Assembly: GCF_002162035.1 (NCBI RefSeq) | Contig: NZ_CP021138.1 | Coordinates: 2,813,008 to 2,877,007, forward strand | Reading direction: 5' to 3' | DNA: 64,000 bases | From: Sulfuriferula sp. AH1 | GTDB lineage: Bacteria; Pseudomonadota; Gammaproteobacteria; Burkholderiales; Sulfuriferulaceae | Part shown: piece by piece, positions 42,775 through 56,497 of the stretch | Numbering within the stretch: position 1 is the stretch's first letter | Layout of the letters: every line of letters begins with the position of its first letter | The notes under the pieces: model-generated | Database searches by the model: none | What the model saw: the letters and a program-made list of their open reading frames with translations, nothing else | What the model was told of the DNA's origin: nothing | Program-made: the position numbers and the translations under genes

Positions 42775-44127
42775 ATGTTTGAAAAAATCCTTATCGCCAA
42801 TCGTGGCGAGATCGCCTTGCGGATTCAGCGGGCTTGTCGTGAGATGGGCATCAAAACAGTTGCCGTCCATTCCGAAGCAGACGCTGATGCAAAGTACGTC
42901 AAACTCGCCGACGAATCCGTCTGTATCGGACCCGCCGCATCATCATTAAGTTATCTGAATGTACCGGCCATTATTAGCGCCGCTGAATTGACCGATGCCG
43001 AAGCTATTCATCCGGGTTATGGTTTTCTTTCCGAGAATGCTGATTTTGCGGAACGTGTTGAATCTTCCGGCTTTGTCTTTATCGGTCCGCGCCCAGAAAC
43101 CATACGGCTGATGGGCGACAAGGTTTCTGCAAAAGACGCCATGAAAGCTTCTGGTGTGCCGTGTGTACCGGGTTCGGATGGCGCACTACCGGATAATCCG
43201 GAAGAAATCCGCCGCATTGCGAAGGAAGTTGGCTATCCGATTATCATCAAAGCCGCAGGCGGTGGCGGCGGTCGCGGCATGCGGGTCGTGCATAGCGATG
43301 GCGCTTTGCTCAATGCAGTAGCCATGACCCAGGCTGAAGCGCAATCCGCATTCGGCAACCCGGTCGTGTACATGGAACGCTACTTGCAGAGGCCTCGCCA
43401 TATCGAAATCCAGGTATTGGCTGATGAACATGGCAATGCCATTCATCTGGGCGAACGCGATTGTTCCATGCAGCGTCGCCACCAGAAAATTCTTGAAGAG
43501 GCGCCTGCGCCTGGTCTGGATTCAAAGCTGCGCGACAAGATTGGCGAACGCTGCGCTGCAGCCTGCCGCAAAATCGGCTACCGCGGTGCAGGTACCTTTG
43601 AATTCCTATATGAAGATGGCGAATTCTTCTTCATTGAAATGAATACCCGGGTGCAGGTTGAACATCCTGTCACCGAGCTCATCACCGGCGTCGATATCGT
43701 GCAGGAACAAATACATATTGCTGCCGGCGAGACGCTGCGCTACCGGCAGAAGGACATCGTGTTCCGCGGTCATGCCATCGAATGCCGGGTTAATGCGGAA
43801 CATCCTTATACATTCATTCCATCGCCTGGCCGCATTACTGCCTATCATGTACCTGGCGGTCCCGGAATACGGGTGGATTCGCATGTCTATCAGAATTATT
43901 TTGTACCGCCACATTACGACTCCATGATCGGCAAGTTGCTGGCGCATGGCGCGACGCGGGAGCAGGCCGTTGCCAGGATGCGTACGGCTTTGATGGAAAT
44001 GATCGTGGAAGGCGTCAACACCAATATTCCCCTGCATCAGGATTTAATGCAGGATGCTAATTTTATTCAGGGCGGTACCAGCATCCATTATCTCGAACAG
44101 AAACTGGCCAAACCCACTCATAATTAA
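42775..44127 (+). CDS. accC: Biotin carboxylase AccC
   Basis: 450 residues; ATP-dependent carboxylation of biotin on AccB. ATP-grasp fold with [33 protein letters not shown], the glycine-rich [14 protein letters not shown] and [14 protein letters not shown]. Length and motifs complete; no sign of change. Confidence 0.97.
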   Translation: MFEKILIANRGEIALRIQRACREMGIKTVAVHSEADADAKYVKLADESVCIGPAASSLSYLNVPAIISAAELTDAEAIHPGYGFLSENADFAERVESSGFVFIGPRPETIRLMGDKVSAKDAMKASGVPCVPGSDGALPDNPEEIRRIAKEVGYPIIIKAAGGGGGRGMRVVHSDGALLNAVAMTQAEAQSAFGNPVVYMERYLQRPRHIEIQVLADEHGNAIHLGERDCSMQRRHQKILEEAPAPGLDSKLRDKIGERCAAACRKIGYRGAGTFEFLYEDGEFFFIEMNTRVQVEHPVTELITGVDIVQEQIHIAAGETLRYRQKDIVFRGHAIECRVNAEHPYTFIPSPGRITAYHVPGGPGIRVDSHVYQNYFVPPHYDSMIGKLLAHGATREQAVARMRTALMEMIVEGVNTNIPLHQDLMQDANFIQGGTSIHYLEQKLAKPTHN

Positions 44128-44136
44128 GGATTTCCC

Positions 44137-45027
44137 ATGCCATGGCAATCAGTCACGCTACCGGCTACCGCAGAGGAAGCAGATCGCTTATCTGATGCCT
44201 TAATGGTATTAGGTGCGATCTCCGTGAGTATCGAGGATGCCGCGGCGGGAACGGTGATTGAAACGCCCATTTTCGGTGAACCTGGCATGCCACCTGATGC
44301 ACTGTGGCGTGACAATTATGTTGTTGCGCTGTTTGAACAACATGCCAATGTTGCGCAAATCATCCAGACAGCGGCAGCTGAAGTTGCTTATACCGTGCCG
44401 AACTACCAGATTGGCCATGTGGCAGAACAAGACTGGGTCAGATTGACTCAGGCCGAATTTGATCCGATACGAATATCAGATCGTCTTTGGATCATTCCAA
44501 GCTGGCACCAGGCGCCCGATGACAAGGCAATCAATCTCCGCCTCGATCCTGGCCTGGCTTTCGGTACCGGATCTCACCCCACTACCCGCTTATGCCTGCA
44601 ATGGTTGGATCAAAATATCGTTGGCGGCGAATCGGTGCTGGATTATGGTTGTGGTTCCGGCATTCTGGCGATTGCCGCATTAAAATTTGGTGCAGTCAAA
44701 GCCTGGGGGATCGATATCGATCCGCAAGCAATTACTACTGCCAAAGGTAACGCCGCTAACAATCAAGTCCCGGATGATTTTTATTTGCCTGATGCCGATG
44801 TGGCTGCACGTGCAAACATTGTCGTTGCCAATATTTTGACCAATCCATTACTCGCGCTGGCTCCATTACTTGCGGAGCGCTGTTTGCCTCGTGGCAAACT
44901 GGTTTTGTCCGGCATCTTGGTTGAGCAGGCCGAAAAAGTGATCTCGGCCTATGCTGATTGGTTCGACATCACGGAATGGCGCTCAGAAGACGGATGGGTC
45001 TGTCTGATAGGCGATAAACGTACGTGA
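44137..45027 (+). CDS. prmA: Ribosomal protein L11 methyltransferase PrmA
   Basis: 296 residues. SAM-dependent enzyme that trimethylates ribosomal protein L11. N-terminal substrate domain (TLPATAEEADRLSDALMVLG) and C-terminal methyltransferase with LDPGLAFGTGSHPTTRLCL, VLDYGCGSGILAIAAL and NIVVANILTNPL. Lies 9 bases after accC and shares ATGA-type overlap with the next gene. Confidence 0.96.
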   Translation: MPWQSVTLPATAEEADRLSDALMVLGAISVSIEDAAAGTVIETPIFGEPGMPPDALWRDNYVVALFEQHANVAQIIQTAAAEVAYTVPNYQIGHVAEQDWVRLTQAEFDPIRISDRLWIIPSWHQAPDDKAINLRLDPGLAFGTGSHPTTRLCLQWLDQNIVGGESVLDYGCGSGILAIAALKFGAVKAWGIDIDPQAITTAKGNAANNQVPDDFYLPDADVAARANIVVANILTNPLLALAPLLAERCLPRGKLVLSGILVEQAEKVISAYADWFDITEWRSEDGWVCLIGDKRT

Positions 45028-45956
45028 CTTCACATACCACCTGCCCCATCTGCCATACCGTTTTCAGGATATCACCCTTATCCTTGGGTGAATCCAAAGG
45101 TATGGTGCAATGCGGGGTGTGCGGCATGGTATTTGATGCTCTGCAAAATTCCGATCACTCCGACGATATCGGCGACGCATCAAATCCGCCCGTTGAACAG
45201 ACCGACATTTCTGTCGGCGACCTGGCTGCGCCATTAATTGAACCTTTATCCGAGGAGCCAACTGCTTCAAGCGAGCCCGCCAAACCTGTCGAGCAGTTAC
45301 AGGAAATCAATCCAGTAAGCCTGCACTTGGATACAGTAGACTCAAATATCGAAGAATCCGTTGATGTGGATTTAAGTGATCTTGACATCGACACACGGCA
45401 TGCTGATAGCAGCGATCCTCCCCAGCCAAACGTAACGCCTCGAGAGGTCAATTTCGTCACCAGACCGTCGCACCAGCGCCAATATTTATGGTTGATGACG
45501 TCATTTGTGTTATGCGTCTTGGTGGCCGCACAATTCACGATTTTATACAGGGATAAGCTTACAGCCAATTTTCCAGACGTTGCGCCGGCAATTGATGCGC
45601 TTTGCCATTTATCCAATTGCCAGGTACAACTACCAACAGATTTGAATCTGGTCAAGATTACATCAACAGCATTCGAAGCTGATACCGTTAACCCGAATTT
45701 GATTTCCATGCATATTGGACTGGAGAATCAGTCGGATATCCGTATCGCATTCCCGAGTCTGGCTTTATCGCTCACCAATGACGAGGATGAGATTGTGGTG
45801 AAAAGAAATTTTCGTCCCAGTGAATATCTATCCAGGCAGAATAATGTAACTGAGGGCATTGCAGCCCATGAGGAAGTTTCTGCACATCTAATTATTGATG
45901 TCGACGGCGTTTCGGTATCCGGTTATAAAATCTCAATTTTTTATAATCAACAATAA
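45024..45956 (+). CDS. Zinc-ribbon DUF3426 membrane protein
   Basis: 310 residues. N-terminal MJ0042-type zinc ribbon with two CxxC pairs (CPICHTVF and CGVCGMVF), an acidic spacer of about 100 residues, one membrane helix (YLWLMTSFVLCVLVAAQF) and a C-terminal beta domain (DUF3426). Function unknown; it follows prmA in many betaproteobacteria. The 4-bp overlap with prmA and a terminator straight after the stop mark it as the last gene of the operon. Confidence 0.87.
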   Translation: MTSHTTCPICHTVFRISPLSLGESKGMVQCGVCGMVFDALQNSDHSDDIGDASNPPVEQTDISVGDLAAPLIEPLSEEPTASSEPAKPVEQLQEINPVSLHLDTVDSNIEESVDVDLSDLDIDTRHADSSDPPQPNVTPREVNFVTRPSHQRQYLWLMTSFVLCVLVAAQFTILYRDKLTANFPDVAPAIDALCHLSNCQVQLPTDLNLVKITSTAFEADTVNPNLISMHIGLENQSDIRIAFPSLALSLTNDEDEIVVKRNFRPSEYLSRQNNVTEGIAAHEEVSAHLIIDVDGVSVSGYKISIFYNQQ

Positions 45957-45982
45957 AAAGGCAATCCGAAGATTGCCTTTTT
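45954..45982 (+). terminator. Rho-independent terminator interrupted by an IS
   Basis: AAAGGCAATC-CGAA-GATTGCCTTT forms a 10-bp stem with a 4-base loop, followed by Ts. It overlaps the stop codon of the DUF3426 gene and, read backwards, would also serve the atpC side. IS copy 3 starts inside its T-tract. Confidence 0.85.
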
Positions 45983-47204
45983 TGTAGTAGTTCCGACTTG
46001 ATCTGACAGTATGGCCTTGCCAAAGGTGAGGTTACCCGGTTTGATATAGGTGCGAATCTTTATCAAACAAAGCGCGCAAGCGCCAAGGAGTAACCCCATG
46101 AACAGTTTTCACCAAAACGTTATCAAACACAAGGTTGGCCTGCTGAATCTGGCTGCTGAACTCGGTAATGTGTCCCGCGCCTGCAAGGTGATGGGCTTTT
46201 CCCGCGATACCTTCTACCGTTATCAGTCGGCTATGGAAAACGGTGGTGTCGACGCCCTGATCGATGCTAATCGCAGAAAGCCGAACCACAAGAACCGGGT
46301 TGAAGAGGCCACAGAATTAGCGGTTGCCGCCTTCGCCCTGGAACAACCGGCATTTGGTCAGGTGCGCGTATCCAATGAGCTGCGCAAACGCGGCATCTTT
46401 GTTTCTCCCTCTGGTGTACGCTCTGTTTGGCTGCGGCGTGATCTCGAATCGTTCAAGAAGCGCCTGACTGCACTGGAACGGCATGTTGCTGAAACGGGCG
46501 AGGTGCTGACCGAAGCGCAAGTAGGCGCCCTGGAAAAGAAACAGGACGACGATGTGGCGCATGGCGAGATTGAAACGGCTCACCCAGGCTATCTCGGCAG
46601 CCAGGATACGTTCTATGTGGGCACCCTCAAAGGCGTCGGCCGGATTTACCAGCAGACCTTCGTTGACACCTATTCGAAGTGGGCAGCGGCCAAACTCTAC
46701 ACGACCAAAATGCCGATCACCGCAGCCGATCTGCTTAATGACCGGGTGCTGCCATTCTTCGCCGAGCAGAACATGGGGATGATACGCATCCTGACGGATC
46801 GCGGCACCGAATATTGCGGCAAACCGGAATCCCATGACTATCAGCTCTATCTGGCCTTGAATGACATCGAGCATACCAGGACCAAAGCCAATCATCCGCA
46901 GACCAACGGCATCTGTGAACGCTTCCACAAGACCATCCTGCAGGAGTTCTATCAGGTCGCGTTCCGGCGCAAGATTTACCGGTCAATCGCGGAGCTGCAA
47001 ACGGATCTGGATGAATGGCTGGTTTATTACAACAATGACCGCACCCATCAGGGCAAGATGTGCTGCGGCCGCACTCCGACGCAAACACTTATTGACGGAA
47101 AGGAGGCATGGCACGATAAAATCACCACATTGAACAACTGAATCTGAACTGACAGCTGCATCTGTCAAACCGGGGAACTGTCAGATCAGATCGCGACTAC
47201 TACA
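45983..47204 (+). mobile_element. IS481-like insertion sequence, copy 3
   Basis: 1,222 bp, plus orientation. CCTTTTT occurs directly before it and directly after it (47205-47211), a clean 7-bp target duplication that gives the element's duplication size. It inserted in the T-tract of the terminator between the accBC-prmA operon and the convergent atp operon, without hitting a gene. Confidence 0.93.
46098..47141 (+). CDS. IS481-family transposase, copy 3
   Basis: Same 347-residue product as the copies at 26144 and 30280. Intact HTH and DDE residues; AAGGAG site 8 bases before ATG 46098. Because its target duplication is perfect, this copy best represents an undisturbed insertion. Confidence 0.92.
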   Translation: MNSFHQNVIKHKVGLLNLAAELGNVSRACKVMGFSRDTFYRYQSAMENGGVDALIDANRRKPNHKNRVEEATELAVAAFALEQPAFGQVRVSNELRKRGIFVSPSGVRSVWLRRDLESFKKRLTALERHVAETGEVLTEAQVGALEKKQDDDVAHGEIETAHPGYLGSQDTFYVGTLKGVGRIYQQTFVDTYSKWAAAKLYTTKMPITAADLLNDRVLPFFAEQNMGMIRILTDRGTEYCGKPESHDYQLYLALNDIEHTRTKANHPQTNGICERFHKTILQEFYQVAFRRKIYRSIAELQTDLDEWLVYYNNDRTHQGKMCCGRTPTQTLIDGKEAWHDKITTLNN

Positions 47205-47234
47205 CCTTTTTATTGATAAGCATTTGCCAGTGGA

Positions 47235-47657
47235 TCAAGTATGCTTCCTCAATTTCTGGATAGCTGCAATTTGCGCAACTGCCTCAGCGAGTTCAGCCTG
47301 AGCTTTAGCATATTCCATTTCAGAAGAATGATTCTTCATAGCTTCTTCCGCCTGACGCTTTGCCTCCAATGCGCGCGACTCATCCAAGTCCTTACCACGA
47401 ATGGCGGTATCAGACAGAATCGTCACCACATTTGGCTGCACTTCAAGCATTCCACCCGATACGTAAATCAGCTCTTCCTCAGCAACATCGGGCTTCTTGA
47501 TACGTACAGATCCAGGCTTGATTCGGGTAAGCATTTGCGTATGGCGTGGATATATACCAACCTCGCCCATTTCAGCCGGAACGATAACATATTCCGCTAC
47601 ACCCGAAAATAAAGCCGTTTCTGCACTCACTATATCTACATGTATGGTCATTGCCAT
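47235..47657 (-). CDS. atpC: ATP synthase epsilon subunit
   Basis: 140 residues. Part of the rotating stalk of F1, regulates ATPase activity. N-terminal beta sandwich ([31 protein letters not shown]) and C-terminal helical hairpin ([15 protein letters not shown]). Last gene of the atp operon; the IS lies downstream of it, so the transcript end may have changed. Confidence 0.96.
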   Translation of the reverse strand: MAMTIHVDIVSAETALFSGVAEYVIVPAEMGEVGIYPRHTQMLTRIKPGSVRIKKPDVAEEELIYVSGGMLEVQPNVVTILSDTAIRGKDLDESRALEAKRQAEEAMKNHSSEMEYAKAQAELAEAVAQIAAIQKLRKHT

Positions 47658-47720
47658 AAATCTTTCTTCCCTGCGAACGGTCAGCGGACGTAACGCATAT
47701 ACATTACGCCCTAGCTGGGA

Positions 47721-49127
<1,407 letters not shown>

Positions 49128-49991
49128 TTAAACGGCCGCAGCACCCGCTACGATCTCGGAGAGTTCTTTGGTAATGGCTGCCTGACGTGTCTTGTTATAG
49201 ACCAGCTTGAGTTCGCCAATTACGTTTTTAGCGTTATCGGAAGCAGCCTTCATTGCCACCATACGCGCGCTTTGCTCACAAGCCATATTTTCCGCCACAG
49301 CTTGATAAATCAGCGCCTCAATGTAGCGTGTCAACAAGGCATCCACAACCGACTTCGCCTCTGGCTCATAAATGTAATCCCAGTGATGTACGGGTTTATC
49401 ATCTTTTGGCGCAGACAATGGCAATACCTGCTGTACCATTGGCTCTTGCTTCATGGTGTTTACAAAGCGGTTGTATACGATATGCAGCGCATCGATCTTG
49501 CCTTCCATATAAGCATCCAGCATGACCTTTACTGGCCCGATTAAACGCTCGATATGAGGAGTATCTCCCAGCGCCACTACATGCGAAACCACATTGCCGC
49601 CTGAGCGCTGCAAAAATCCCAAACCTTTATTGCCAATTGCAGTCAGGTCAACGCTCACGTTGGCTGCATCCCATTTTTTCATCTGGTTTACAACCAAGCG
49701 CAGAACATTGGTATTCAGACCGCCACACAAGCCCTTATCCGTTGTCACAACGATAAGACCAACACGCTTGTCCTGATCACGTTGAGTAACAAATGGGTGC
49801 TTGTATTCCGGATTGGCCTGGGAAAGATGAGCGGCAACATTTCCAATCTTCTCTGCGTATGGTCGGGCAGCGCGCATGCGTTCTTGCGCCTTGCGCATTT
49901 TCGCGGCGGCTACCATTTCCATAGCGCGAGTAATCTTGCGCGTATTTTCTACGCTCTTGATCTTAGTCCGTATCTCTTTACCTGAAGCCAT
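49128..49991 (-). CDS. atpG: ATP synthase gamma subunit
   Basis: 287 residues from [20 protein letters not shown] (ATG 49991), the conserved N-terminus of the family; 15 codons upstream in the same frame are not. Central shaft of F1: N- and C-terminal helices form the coiled coil (ending [15 protein letters not shown]), with [13 protein letters not shown] in the middle. Confidence 0.96.
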   Translation of the reverse strand: MASGKEIRTKIKSVENTRKITRAMEMVAAAKMRKAQERMRAARPYAEKIGNVAAHLSQANPEYKHPFVTQRDQDKRVGLIVVTTDKGLCGGLNTNVLRLVVNQMKKWDAANVSVDLTAIGNKGLGFLQRSGGNVVSHVVALGDTPHIERLIGPVKVMLDAYMEGKIDALHIVYNRFVNTMKQEPMVQQVLPLSAPKDDKPVHHWDYIYEPEAKSVVDALLTRYIEALIYQAVAENMACEQSARMVAMKAASDNAKNVIGELKLVYNKTRQAAITKELSEIVAGAAAV

Positions 49992-50004
49992 GATTGTTAT
50001 CCAA

Positions 50005-51546
50005 TCAATAAACGGCTGAGGACTTGAATTCCTCAATAGCCTTGGTTAATGCAGCTTCTACATCAGCAGGCATGTCACCAGTGCTTTGCATTTTATCCAT
50101 CAACGCACCGTGTTTAGATTTCACAAAAGATGCCAAAGCAGCTTCAAAAGCAAGCGTCTTCTTCACATCAATATCATCCATGTAGCCTTTGTTAACCGCA
50201 AACAAAGTTAAAGCCATCTCTGCCACATTCATTGGAGCATACTGGTTTTGCTTCATTAATTCAGTAACCAGCTTGCCGCGTTCCAGCTGCTTGCGGGTCG
50301 CCTCATCCAAATCAGAAGCGAACTGGGCGAAAGCCGCCAATTCACGATATTGAGCCAATGCCAAACGAGTACCGCCACCCAGTTTTTTAATTACTTTGGT
50401 TTGCGCTGCGCCACCAACTCGGGAGACGGACAAACCTGCGTTAATTGCTGGACGGATACCTGCGTTGAACAAGTCGGTCTCCAGGAAAATCTGACCGTCA
50501 GTAATAGAAATAACGTTAGTCGGTACGAATGCGGAAACGTCACCGGCCTGGGTTTCAATCACAGGCAAGGCTGTCAGTGAACCGGTTTTGCCTTTAACTT
50601 CACCACCCGTTAATTTCTCAACTTGGTCTGCATTGATACGTGCTGCGCGCTCAAGCAAGCGGGAGTGCAGATAGAACACATCGCCAGGATAAGCTTCACG
50701 ACCAGGCGGACGGCGCAACAGGAGTGAAATTTGGCGATAAGCCCAAGCTTGCTTGGTCAAATCGTCATAAACAATCAGCGCATCTTCACCGCGATCACGG
50801 AAATATTCACCCATGGTGCAACCTGCATAAGGTGCGATGTACTGCATTGCAGCGGAGTCGGAAGCCGTAGCTGCAACCACGATAGTGTGGCCCATTGCGC
50901 CATGCTCTTCGAGCTTGCGTACAACGTTGGCGATCGAAGAAGCCTTTTGTCCAACGGCAACGTAGATACAAATAACGCCTGTGCCTTTTTGATTGATGAT
51001 GGCATCCACCGCGACTGCGGTTTTGCCGGTCTGACGGTCACCAATGATTAACTCACGCTGTCCACGACCAATAGGCACCATGGCATCCACTGACTTCAGG
51101 CCGGTTTGCAATGGTTGCGTAACCGACTGACGTGCAATAACGCCCGGGGCGATTTTTTCTATCGGGGAGGTCAGTTTGGTATTAATTGGGCCCTTGCCAT
51201 CAATAGGCTGACCTAGCGAATCTACCACGCGTCCGATTAGCTCGGGTCCGATTGGCACTTCCAGAATACGACCAGTGCACTTGACCGTATCGCCTTCGGT
51301 AATATGTTCGTATTCACCTAGCACAACTGCGCCAACTGAATCGCGTTCCAGGTTAAGCGCCATACCGAACGTATTGCCTGGGAACTCCAGCATTTCGCCT
51401 TGCATTACATCGGACAAACCATGAACGCGTACGATACCGTCAGTCACAGACATTACTGTACCTTGAGTACGTAATTCAGCGGCAACAGCCAAGTTCTGAA
51501 TTTTACTTTTTATGAGATCACTGATCTCGGTGGGATTGAGTTGCAT
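50005..51546 (-). CDS. atpA: ATP synthase alpha subunit
   Basis: 513 residues, typical. Regulatory nucleotide-binding subunit of F1; P-loop [29 protein letters not shown], and [17 protein letters not shown]. Fully intact; 14 bases before atpG. Confidence 0.97.
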   Translation of the reverse strand: MQLNPTEISDLIKSKIQNLAVAAELRTQGTVMSVTDGIVRVHGLSDVMQGEMLEFPGNTFGMALNLERDSVGAVVLGEYEHITEGDTVKCTGRILEVPIGPELIGRVVDSLGQPIDGKGPINTKLTSPIEKIAPGVIARQSVTQPLQTGLKSVDAMVPIGRGQRELIIGDRQTGKTAVAVDAIINQKGTGVICIYVAVGQKASSIANVVRKLEEHGAMGHTIVVAATASDSAAMQYIAPYAGCTMGEYFRDRGEDALIVYDDLTKQAWAYRQISLLLRRPPGREAYPGDVFYLHSRLLERAARINADQVEKLTGGEVKGKTGSLTALPVIETQAGDVSAFVPTNVISITDGQIFLETDLFNAGIRPAINAGLSVSRVGGAAQTKVIKKLGGGTRLALAQYRELAAFAQFASDLDEATRKQLERGKLVTELMKQNQYAPMNVAEMALTLFAVNKGYMDDIDVKKTLAFEAALASFVKSKHGALMDKMQSTGDMPADVEAALTKAIEEFKSSAVY

Positions 51547-51568
51547 TGATTGCTCCTAACGGAATCTC

Positions 51569-52105
51569 TTAACGTTTTAACGCGTATGCCATACCTTGCA
51601 GTTTGCCTCGCACCGAAGCGTCATACACTTCGTCGCCTACGGCAACAATAATTCCACCAATTAATGTGGTATCTACTGTAACAGTTGCGTTTATTTTGCG
51701 ATTGAACTTTTTTTCAAGGCGGGCGGACAGTTCCGCAATTTGTTCTGTGCTCATGGCGAACGCGCTGGTTACATCTGCTTCCAGTACGCCACCTTCATTA
51801 GCCTTTAGTGTCTCAAATTGAGTGACGATTTCCGGCAACACGCTGATACGGCCGTTTTCTATCAGCAGCTTAACAAAACTGCCTGCTTCGGCGCCAAGAT
51901 TGCTGCCCGAGACACTCAAAAATAATTCACCTAACTGACTGCCATCTACTTTCGGATCTGCAGCTAATCTCTGCATGTCACTGTCGGCGGCAACCAGTTG
52001 TGCGAATGCCAATTGCTCTGACCAGGAACCCAGGGCATTACTTTCCTTGGCCAGACGGAACACAGCTTCTGCATATGGACGGGCGATAGTTGCTATTTCG
52101 GCCAT
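51569..52105 (-). CDS. atpH: ATP synthase delta subunit
   Basis: 178 residues. Links F1 to the peripheral stalk. ATIARPYAEAVFRLAKES at the N-terminus and the C-terminal VDTTLIGGIIVAVGDEVYDASVRGKL stretch are the family's hallmarks. Two bases separate it from atpF. Confidence 0.95.
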   Translation of the reverse strand: MAEIATIARPYAEAVFRLAKESNALGSWSEQLAFAQLVAADSDMQRLAADPKVDGSQLGELFLSVSGSNLGAEAGSFVKLLIENGRISVLPEIVTQFETLKANEGGVLEADVTSAFAMSTEQIAELSARLEKKFNRKINATVTVDTTLIGGIIVAVGDEVYDASVRGKLQGMAYALKR

Positions 52106-52107
52106 GA

Positions 52108-52578
52108 TTACAGCTCGTTCTGAATCGCGGTTAATAGGTCTGCATGTGCTTTTGCATCGATTTCACGACGCAAAATCTTTTCCGCACCTGCCACTGCCAG
52201 TTCAGCCACTTGTGCCCGCAACGCTTCTTTTGCACGCACAGTTTCCTGGGCAACGCTTGCTTGAGCACTTGCTATCATACGATCGCCTTCGGCTTTAGCA
52301 GCATTTTTTGCTTCTTCAATTAATTGCACTGCTCGTTTTTCAGCCTGGGCAATTATTTCAGCAGCCTTTTGCTTTGATTCATGCAAGTTTTCGCTAGCAC
52401 GCTTAGATGCCAATTCCAGCTCATGCTTACCGCGTTCACCTGCAGCCAAACCATCTGCAATTTGCTTCTTGCGCTCACTGAGCGCCTGCATAATCGGTGG
52501 CCATACGAATTTCATGCAAAACCAAACAAACACGAAAAACGTAATAGATTGCCCGATTAGGGTAGCATTAATATTCAT
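52108..52578 (-). CDS. atpF: ATP synthase subunit b
   Basis: 156 residues. One membrane helix ([20 protein letters not shown]) then a long charged helix ([20 protein letters not shown]) that dimerises to form the peripheral stalk. Order and length typical. Confidence 0.95.
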   Translation of the reverse strand: MNINATLIGQSITFFVFVWFCMKFVWPPIMQALSERKKQIADGLAAGERGKHELELASKRASENLHESKQKAAEIIAQAEKRAVQLIEEAKNAAKAEGDRMIASAQASVAQETVRAKEALRAQVAELAVAGAEKILRREIDAKAHADLLTAIQNEL

Positions 52579-52610
52579 GCCAGAACCTTTCTACGTTTGT
52601 AACTTCTAGC

Positions 52611-52850
<240 letters not shown>

Positions 52851-52891
52851 TTACTACTCCTCAATTAAAAATCAAAACAAATAACAAAATC

Positions 52892-54161
<1,270 letters not shown>

Positions 54162-54295
54162 TGCTCACCCATGAGGCACGAAATTAAACAGCCAAGACCC
54201 ATCGCCTCGGCAATTAATCCGAGATAATACATTACACTGTCTGCTTAATGCAACCCTTTGATTTTTAACGGCCATTCCCATGCCGCAATTATTTG

Positions 54296-55135
54296 CTATA
54301 ACTTGTTGATTATATTATCTAACTGGTCATAACTGCTATATTCTATCGTCAATCTTCCCGAACCGTTTTTTCGCGTCTGTATTACCACCTTGGCGCCCAA
54401 ACGGTCAGACAAGCCTTCTTCCAGATTGATTACATCCCGGTCCTGTATCACTTCTTTTTTTGCAGCGGGATTAATTTTTCGCGACACTAGCTTTTCTGTT
54501 TCGCGTACAGATAATTGCTTGCTTATCACCTCATCGACAATTTCGAGTTGCAAGGCATTTGGCGCAGACAATATGCATCTTGCATGTCCCATATCTATTT
54601 TTGCATCCATCATCAACACCTGGATTTCTGGTTGCAAATTCAATAGTCTGAGCAAGTTAGTTACTGCGCTTCGTGATCGGCCCACTGCTTCTGCGGCTAT
54701 CTGGTGGGTCATGCCAAATTCATCGATCAGCCTCTGAATGCCGGCCGCTTCTTCCAATGGGTTTAGATCTTCCCGCTGAATATTTTCGATCAAGGCCATA
54801 GCCAGCGCCGCTTCATCAGGTACTGATTTAATTATTACCGGCACTTCCGTCAAGCCGGCGATCTGCGCAGCTCGCCATCTGCGCTCGCCGGCGATAATCT
54901 CCAGCTGTTGACCACCTATGTCTCTTACGAGTATAGGCTGCATCAAACCCTGCGCCTTTATCGAATCTGCCAGTGCATTGAGACTGGCCTCATCCATTTT
55001 TGTGCGCGGTTGATATTTTCCCGACTGTAAATTTTTGACGGATACATTTTGCAAATCGCTCTGAACCGCGGATGACGAGCTATCATCACCCAATAACGCA
55101 TCCAGTCCTCGGCCCAGCCCACGTGCCTTCTTCAT
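54296..55135 (-). CDS. parB: Chromosome-partitioning protein ParB
   Basis: 279 residues from MKKARGLGRGLDALLG (ATG 55135), the usual N-terminus. CTP-dependent clamp that loads at parS. The GERRWRAAQIAGLTEVP box, NIQREDLNPLEEA and the HTH (MTHQIAAEAVGRSRSAVTNLLRL) are conserved; the C-terminal dimer domain is complete. Normally it follows parA directly, but here a diguanylate cyclase gene lies between them. Confidence 0.95.
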   Translation of the reverse strand: MKKARGLGRGLDALLGDDSSSSAVQSDLQNVSVKNLQSGKYQPRTKMDEASLNALADSIKAQGLMQPILVRDIGGQQLEIIAGERRWRAAQIAGLTEVPVIIKSVPDEAALAMALIENIQREDLNPLEEAAGIQRLIDEFGMTHQIAAEAVGRSRSAVTNLLRLLNLQPEIQVLMMDAKIDMGHARCILSAPNALQLEIVDEVISKQLSVRETEKLVSRKINPAAKKEVIQDRDVINLEEGLSDRLGAKVVIQTRKNGSGRLTIEYSSYDQLDNIINKL

Positions 55136-55182
55136 TCCATATTCCTTTCGCGATCTAATTTCCAATCTGCGACAGATCGCTA

Positions 55183-56415
55183 TTATTCAGTCGCTTTGTG
55201 GATTGCATATTGATTCTTGCCATTCCGCTTTGCGCAATACATGGCTTGATCTGCATTATGCAGTAACTGAGCACCATCAACTCCATGCTCAGGATAAAAT
55301 GCCAAACCCACGCTTACTCCTATATTGCATACGACGGATCCGATACTAAACGGCTCGCCCAAAAATGCTATCAATTTTTTTGCTACCAAAGTAGCAATTT
55401 CCGCATCTTCATTCTCTTGCATGATAATTGCAAATTCATCGCCGCCAACACGAGCAATAAAGTCATAGTTTCTTAACATCCCTTGCATACGCTGGGATGC
55501 GAGCGCAAGCAAACGATCGCCAACAGCATGTCCGTATTCATCATTTATTTTTTTAAATCCATCCAAATCCAGATACATGACGGCAAATGATTTTCGCTTA
55601 GCGTGTTCCAGAATTTTTTGCTGCAGATAGCTGTTTAACTGGCTTTTATTTGCCAATCCCGTTAATGCATCGCGCGTTGCCTTTTTATGTAGCCGCAGCC
55701 TGCTCGCCTCCAGACTTATTAATTTCGTTTCTATATTATGAACATGCCTTCTTGCCCTGCGCAATACAATAAAACTGATAACCACTACAGCTATAACCAC
55801 AAACAATCCGGTCCATAAAATCGCGTTTCTTGTGGCGTTATATTCCGTTTGCGTTTTTACCAACATTTCTTGCACTTGTTTTTGCTGGTGCTCGCGCAGA
55901 TTAACAAATGCTGCACGTACACTATTCTGCTGATCCATTACCTCGTTTTTAAGCAAGGATTGGGCTGCTTCGGTATTGCCCACCTCTAACATATTAAGCA
56001 CATCGGATTGTGCAATTATTATTTTTTGCAAATTCTTAAACTGTTCGTCTAATAACAACCGTTCATTTGGGTCTTTTTCAATTTGGGATAATTGTCGCAC
56101 CAAACTTAATAAGTTATTACTTTGCTGAAATTCCGCATATAAATTTTTCCGCTCGAGATCATCCTTGCTCAAACTCATTCTTACCAACAATGCACTACGT
56201 CTTACCCCTGCGCTTTCGGCATCGTTTAACAGCCGTAATTTTTCAAATTGACGGGCCGTCACCTCTTCCGTTTTTTGCTGCAGCTCGTCTAATTGATTGA
56301 CACCATAGCCTATCTGCGTCAAGACCAATACGATAAGCACTATGAAGGCAGCTAACACTGATTTTATAAATACATTCGAATCCAATTCCTCATAACGGCC
56401 CAAATCCCGACTCAT
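55183..56415 (-). CDS. Membrane diguanylate cyclase between parA and parB
   Basis: 410 residues. Two membrane segments (SVLAAFIVLIVLVLTQIGYG near residue 15 and LFVVIAVVVISFIVL near 210) bracket a helical periplasmic sensor like the four-helix-bundle type. The GGDEF domain covers about 245-405, with RVGGDEFAIIM intact and an RNYD product-inhibition site five residues before it. It should make cyclic di-GMP in response to a periplasmic signal. Its 47-bp and 82-bp gaps to parB and parA allow one transcript. Lower GC than the core genes. Confidence 0.9.
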   Translation of the reverse strand: MSRDLGRYEELDSNVFIKSVLAAFIVLIVLVLTQIGYGVNQLDELQQKTEEVTARQFEKLRLLNDAESAGVRRSALLVRMSLSKDDLERKNLYAEFQQSNNLLSLVRQLSQIEKDPNERLLLDEQFKNLQKIIIAQSDVLNMLEVGNTEAAQSLLKNEVMDQQNSVRAAFVNLREHQQKQVQEMLVKTQTEYNATRNAILWTGLFVVIAVVVISFIVLRRARRHVHNIETKLISLEASRLRLHKKATRDALTGLANKSQLNSYLQQKILEHAKRKSFAVMYLDLDGFKKINDEYGHAVGDRLLALASQRMQGMLRNYDFIARVGGDEFAIIMQENEDAEIATLVAKKLIAFLGEPFSIGSVVCNIGVSVGLAFYPEHGVDGAQLLHNADQAMYCAKRNGKNQYAIHKATE

Positions 56416-56497
56416 TTAGCAACACCTTTATGTTTTAAATTGATGCAATGATTATGGCAATTTCGATCTGTAATCGGTATTTAAAGTGCTTATCAAA

